Shown in pieces: positions 33,439-34,024 of a DNA stretch of 34,024 nucleotides. The notes under the pieces are model-generated. The model did not search any database and was not told the DNA's origin. It was given only the letters and a program-made list of their open reading frames with translations. Position numbers and translations under genes: made by a program. Each line of letters opens with the position of its first letter. Within the stretch, counting starts at the first letter, position 1. This stretch comes from Acidimicrobiales bacterium. GTDB lineage: Bacteria > Actinomycetota > Acidimicrobiia > Acidimicrobiales > AC-9. The stretch spans positions 1 through 34,024 of the forward strand of contig DATBBR010000143.1 in assembly GCA_036270875.1 (NCBI GenBank), given 5' to 3'.

Positions 33439-33771
33439 TCAACGCACCGGCGTGGCCTGTCGCCACGCCTGCATCTCTCGATCGCGTCGGCTCCGCTCCG
33501 TGGGCGAACGCCCCGCTTCCAGAGCTTCAAGCACCTCGTCGTGGGGGTCGAATGGGACGAGCTGCATGCGCAGATCGAAGCCGGCCGCCCTGAGGAGCCG
33601 GAGCAGCGTGGCGAGTGTGGGCTGACGGCGGTCCCTCTCGTAGGCCGAGATCATGGTAGGCGGCACCCCCGCCCGCTCGGCTAGCTCCCGTTGGCTGATG
33701 CCGGCTCGGAGACGAGCGAGCTGGAGCAGCGCGGCAGCCGTGGAGGGAACCTCCTCATACGACTGTGTCAT
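33439..33771 (-). CDS. XRE-family HTH protein, antitoxin candidate
   Basis: The 110-aa protein carries a Cro/C1-type helix-turn-helix at about 17-60 (LARLRAGISQRELAERAGVPPTMISAYERDRRQPTLATLLRLLRAAGF). A tail (LRMQLVPFDPHDEVLEALEAGRSPTERSRRDREM) could wrap the partner. It precedes the nucleotidyltransferase gene, matching toxin-antitoxin pairs in which the XRE protein neutralises and represses. TACAAT (33783-33778, minus strand) ends 6 nt before the ATG, so the message is probably leaderless. An 18-bp imperfect palindrome (33770-33787) covers the -10 and start codon and is a good candidate for autorepression. Confidence 0.85.
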   Translation of the reverse strand: MTQSYEEVPSTAAALLQLARLRAGISQRELAERAGVPPTMISAYERDRRQPTLATLLRLLRAAGFDLRMQLVPFDPHDEVLEALEAGRSPTERSRRDREMQAWRQATPVR

Positions 33772-33787
33772 AACACAATTGTATCAT
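33770..33787 (-). promoter_or_regulatory. Promoter/operator of the XRE-nucleotidyltransferase operon
   Basis: Read on the minus strand, the half-sites ATGATACAA and TTGTGTTAT form an 18-bp palindrome matching at 7 of 9 positions per arm, centred on ACAATTGT. The -10 TACAAT lies within it and ends 6 nt before the ATG. The AT-rich block stands out in its GC-rich surroundings. Confidence 0.55.
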
Positions 33788-33829
33788 CCATCCAGCCACG
33801 GGTGGTTCCGCTCGGGGGACGGCGACGAG

Positions 33830-33848
33830 CTGAGGACCAGCTGAGGAC
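33830..33848. repeat. CTGAGGAC repeat cluster, right
   Basis: Two direct copies of CTGAGGAC start at 33830 and 33841, 11 bp apart, in the same orientation and with the same spacing as the first two direct copies of the left cluster. A partial CTGAGG overlaps the end of the second. Confidence 0.8.
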
Positions 33849-33901
33849 TGAGGGGTCCCGGGGCCTACAAACCCCCAGCTCAGAGACGTTTTCGAGCTGT
33901 T

Positions 33902-33927
33902 CCCCGCCTACAGGCCGGCTCACCGTC
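33902..33927 (+). repeat. attR-like direct repeat (copy of rnpB 3' end)
   Basis: Exact 26-bp copy of 32687-32712. Only the last part of rnpB is present, so it is not a second RNA gene. It marks the right boundary of the putative element. Confidence 0.85.
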
Positions 33928-34024
33928 CACAAACCCTTCTAGCTGGGCTTTTGTGGCTCGAGGAAACCCTCAGGCGGCGTGCAGGCCGCGGGAGCAGCGC
34001 TCACCAGCCGGATAACGCGTGGCT

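Larger units (their letters stand above)
33788..34024. other. Right arm of the putative element and right flank, no gene
   Basis: No supportable gene in this 237-bp stretch. It holds the right CTGAGGAC cluster, a CAGCTC/GAGCTG inverted repeat at about 33876-33899, the rnpB-tail repeat and, beyond it, a CCACAAA/TTTGTGG hairpin (33927-33956) with an inner CCC/GGG. That hairpin might be the original rnpB terminator. The last 68 bp are unassigned. Confidence 0.45.

Noticed and set aside
32804-33848. CTGAGGAC iterons as a replication origin
   Set aside because: No Rep gene, AT-rich unwinding region or DnaA boxes seen; placement near the 26-bp repeats suits recombination sites better.
33902-33927. 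Second RNase P RNA gene
   Set aside because: Only the last 26 bp match; none of the catalytic core precedes it.

Overview
The window is GC-rich chromosomal DNA from an actinobacterium. Pointers are a WhiB regulator, a PimB-like mannosyltransferase, an ArsA-type ATPase with a C-terminal HSP20-like domain, a DrrA/DrrB-type ABC pair, frequent GTG starts and GTGA/ATGA gene overlaps. The gene mix looks most like an Acidimicrobiia-type lineage, but that placement is inference. 33 protein genes and one RNA gene can be supported, packed densely on both strands.

Layout. (1) 1-251: a promoter pointing left out of the window, followed by three abutting hairpins. (2) 252-3313, plus strand: Eis-like acetyltransferase, MTH1187-family thiamine-binding protein, glycerol kinase. 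(3) 3316-4821, minus: ACT-domain protein and a PlsC-type acyltransferase, divergent from a TetR regulator (4931-5560) with a 9-2-9 operator on its promoter. (4) 5565-12377, minus: AlaC-type aminotransferase, a bacterial eRF1/Vms1-like protein, a small protein with ArsA and SRPBCC, PimB-like glycosyltransferase and QueG. (5) 12425-17721: a small cysteine protein, a NYN-domain protein with a zinc-ribbon partner, a DUF885 metallopeptidase-like protein and a DrrAB-type exporter. (6) 17845-20728: stand-alone Lrp-type RAM domain, trpD, acyl-CoA dehydrogenase and WhiB. (7) 20975-26071, plus: an operon of glpD, an alkyl-DHAP-synthase-like flavoprotein, a four-helix membrane protein and a second FGGY kinase that lacks two glycerol-contact residues. 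(8) 26097-32222, minus: nurA-herA-mre11(sbcD)-rad50(sbcC), an archaeal-type DNA end-resection set joined by 4-bp overlaps. (9) 32321-32710, plus: rnpB (RNase P RNA). (10) 32713-33901: a putative small inserted element with an XRE/nucleotidyltransferase pair that resembles a toxin-antitoxin module.

The strongest unexplained signal is at the right end. The last 26 bp of the rnpB region (32687-32712) recur exactly at 33902-33927. The interval between carries the XRE/nucleotidyltransferase pair and, near both ends, direct copies of CTGAGGAC with 11-bp spacing. This is the arrangement expected of a site-specific element inserted at the 3' end of rnpB with core and arm-type sites, but no recombinase is visible in it. 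It may be a non-autonomous cassette or a remnant.

A second theme is promoter architecture. At least nine starts have a TAnnnT hexamer ending 6-8 nt upstream, which suggests leaderless transcripts. At 14229-14238 two opposing hexamers share one TA step and would serve two divergent genes. Several genes (glpK, plsC, pimB-like, glpD, AGPS-like, FGGY) touch glycerol or glycerolipid metabolism, which may reflect a membrane-lipid neighbourhood.
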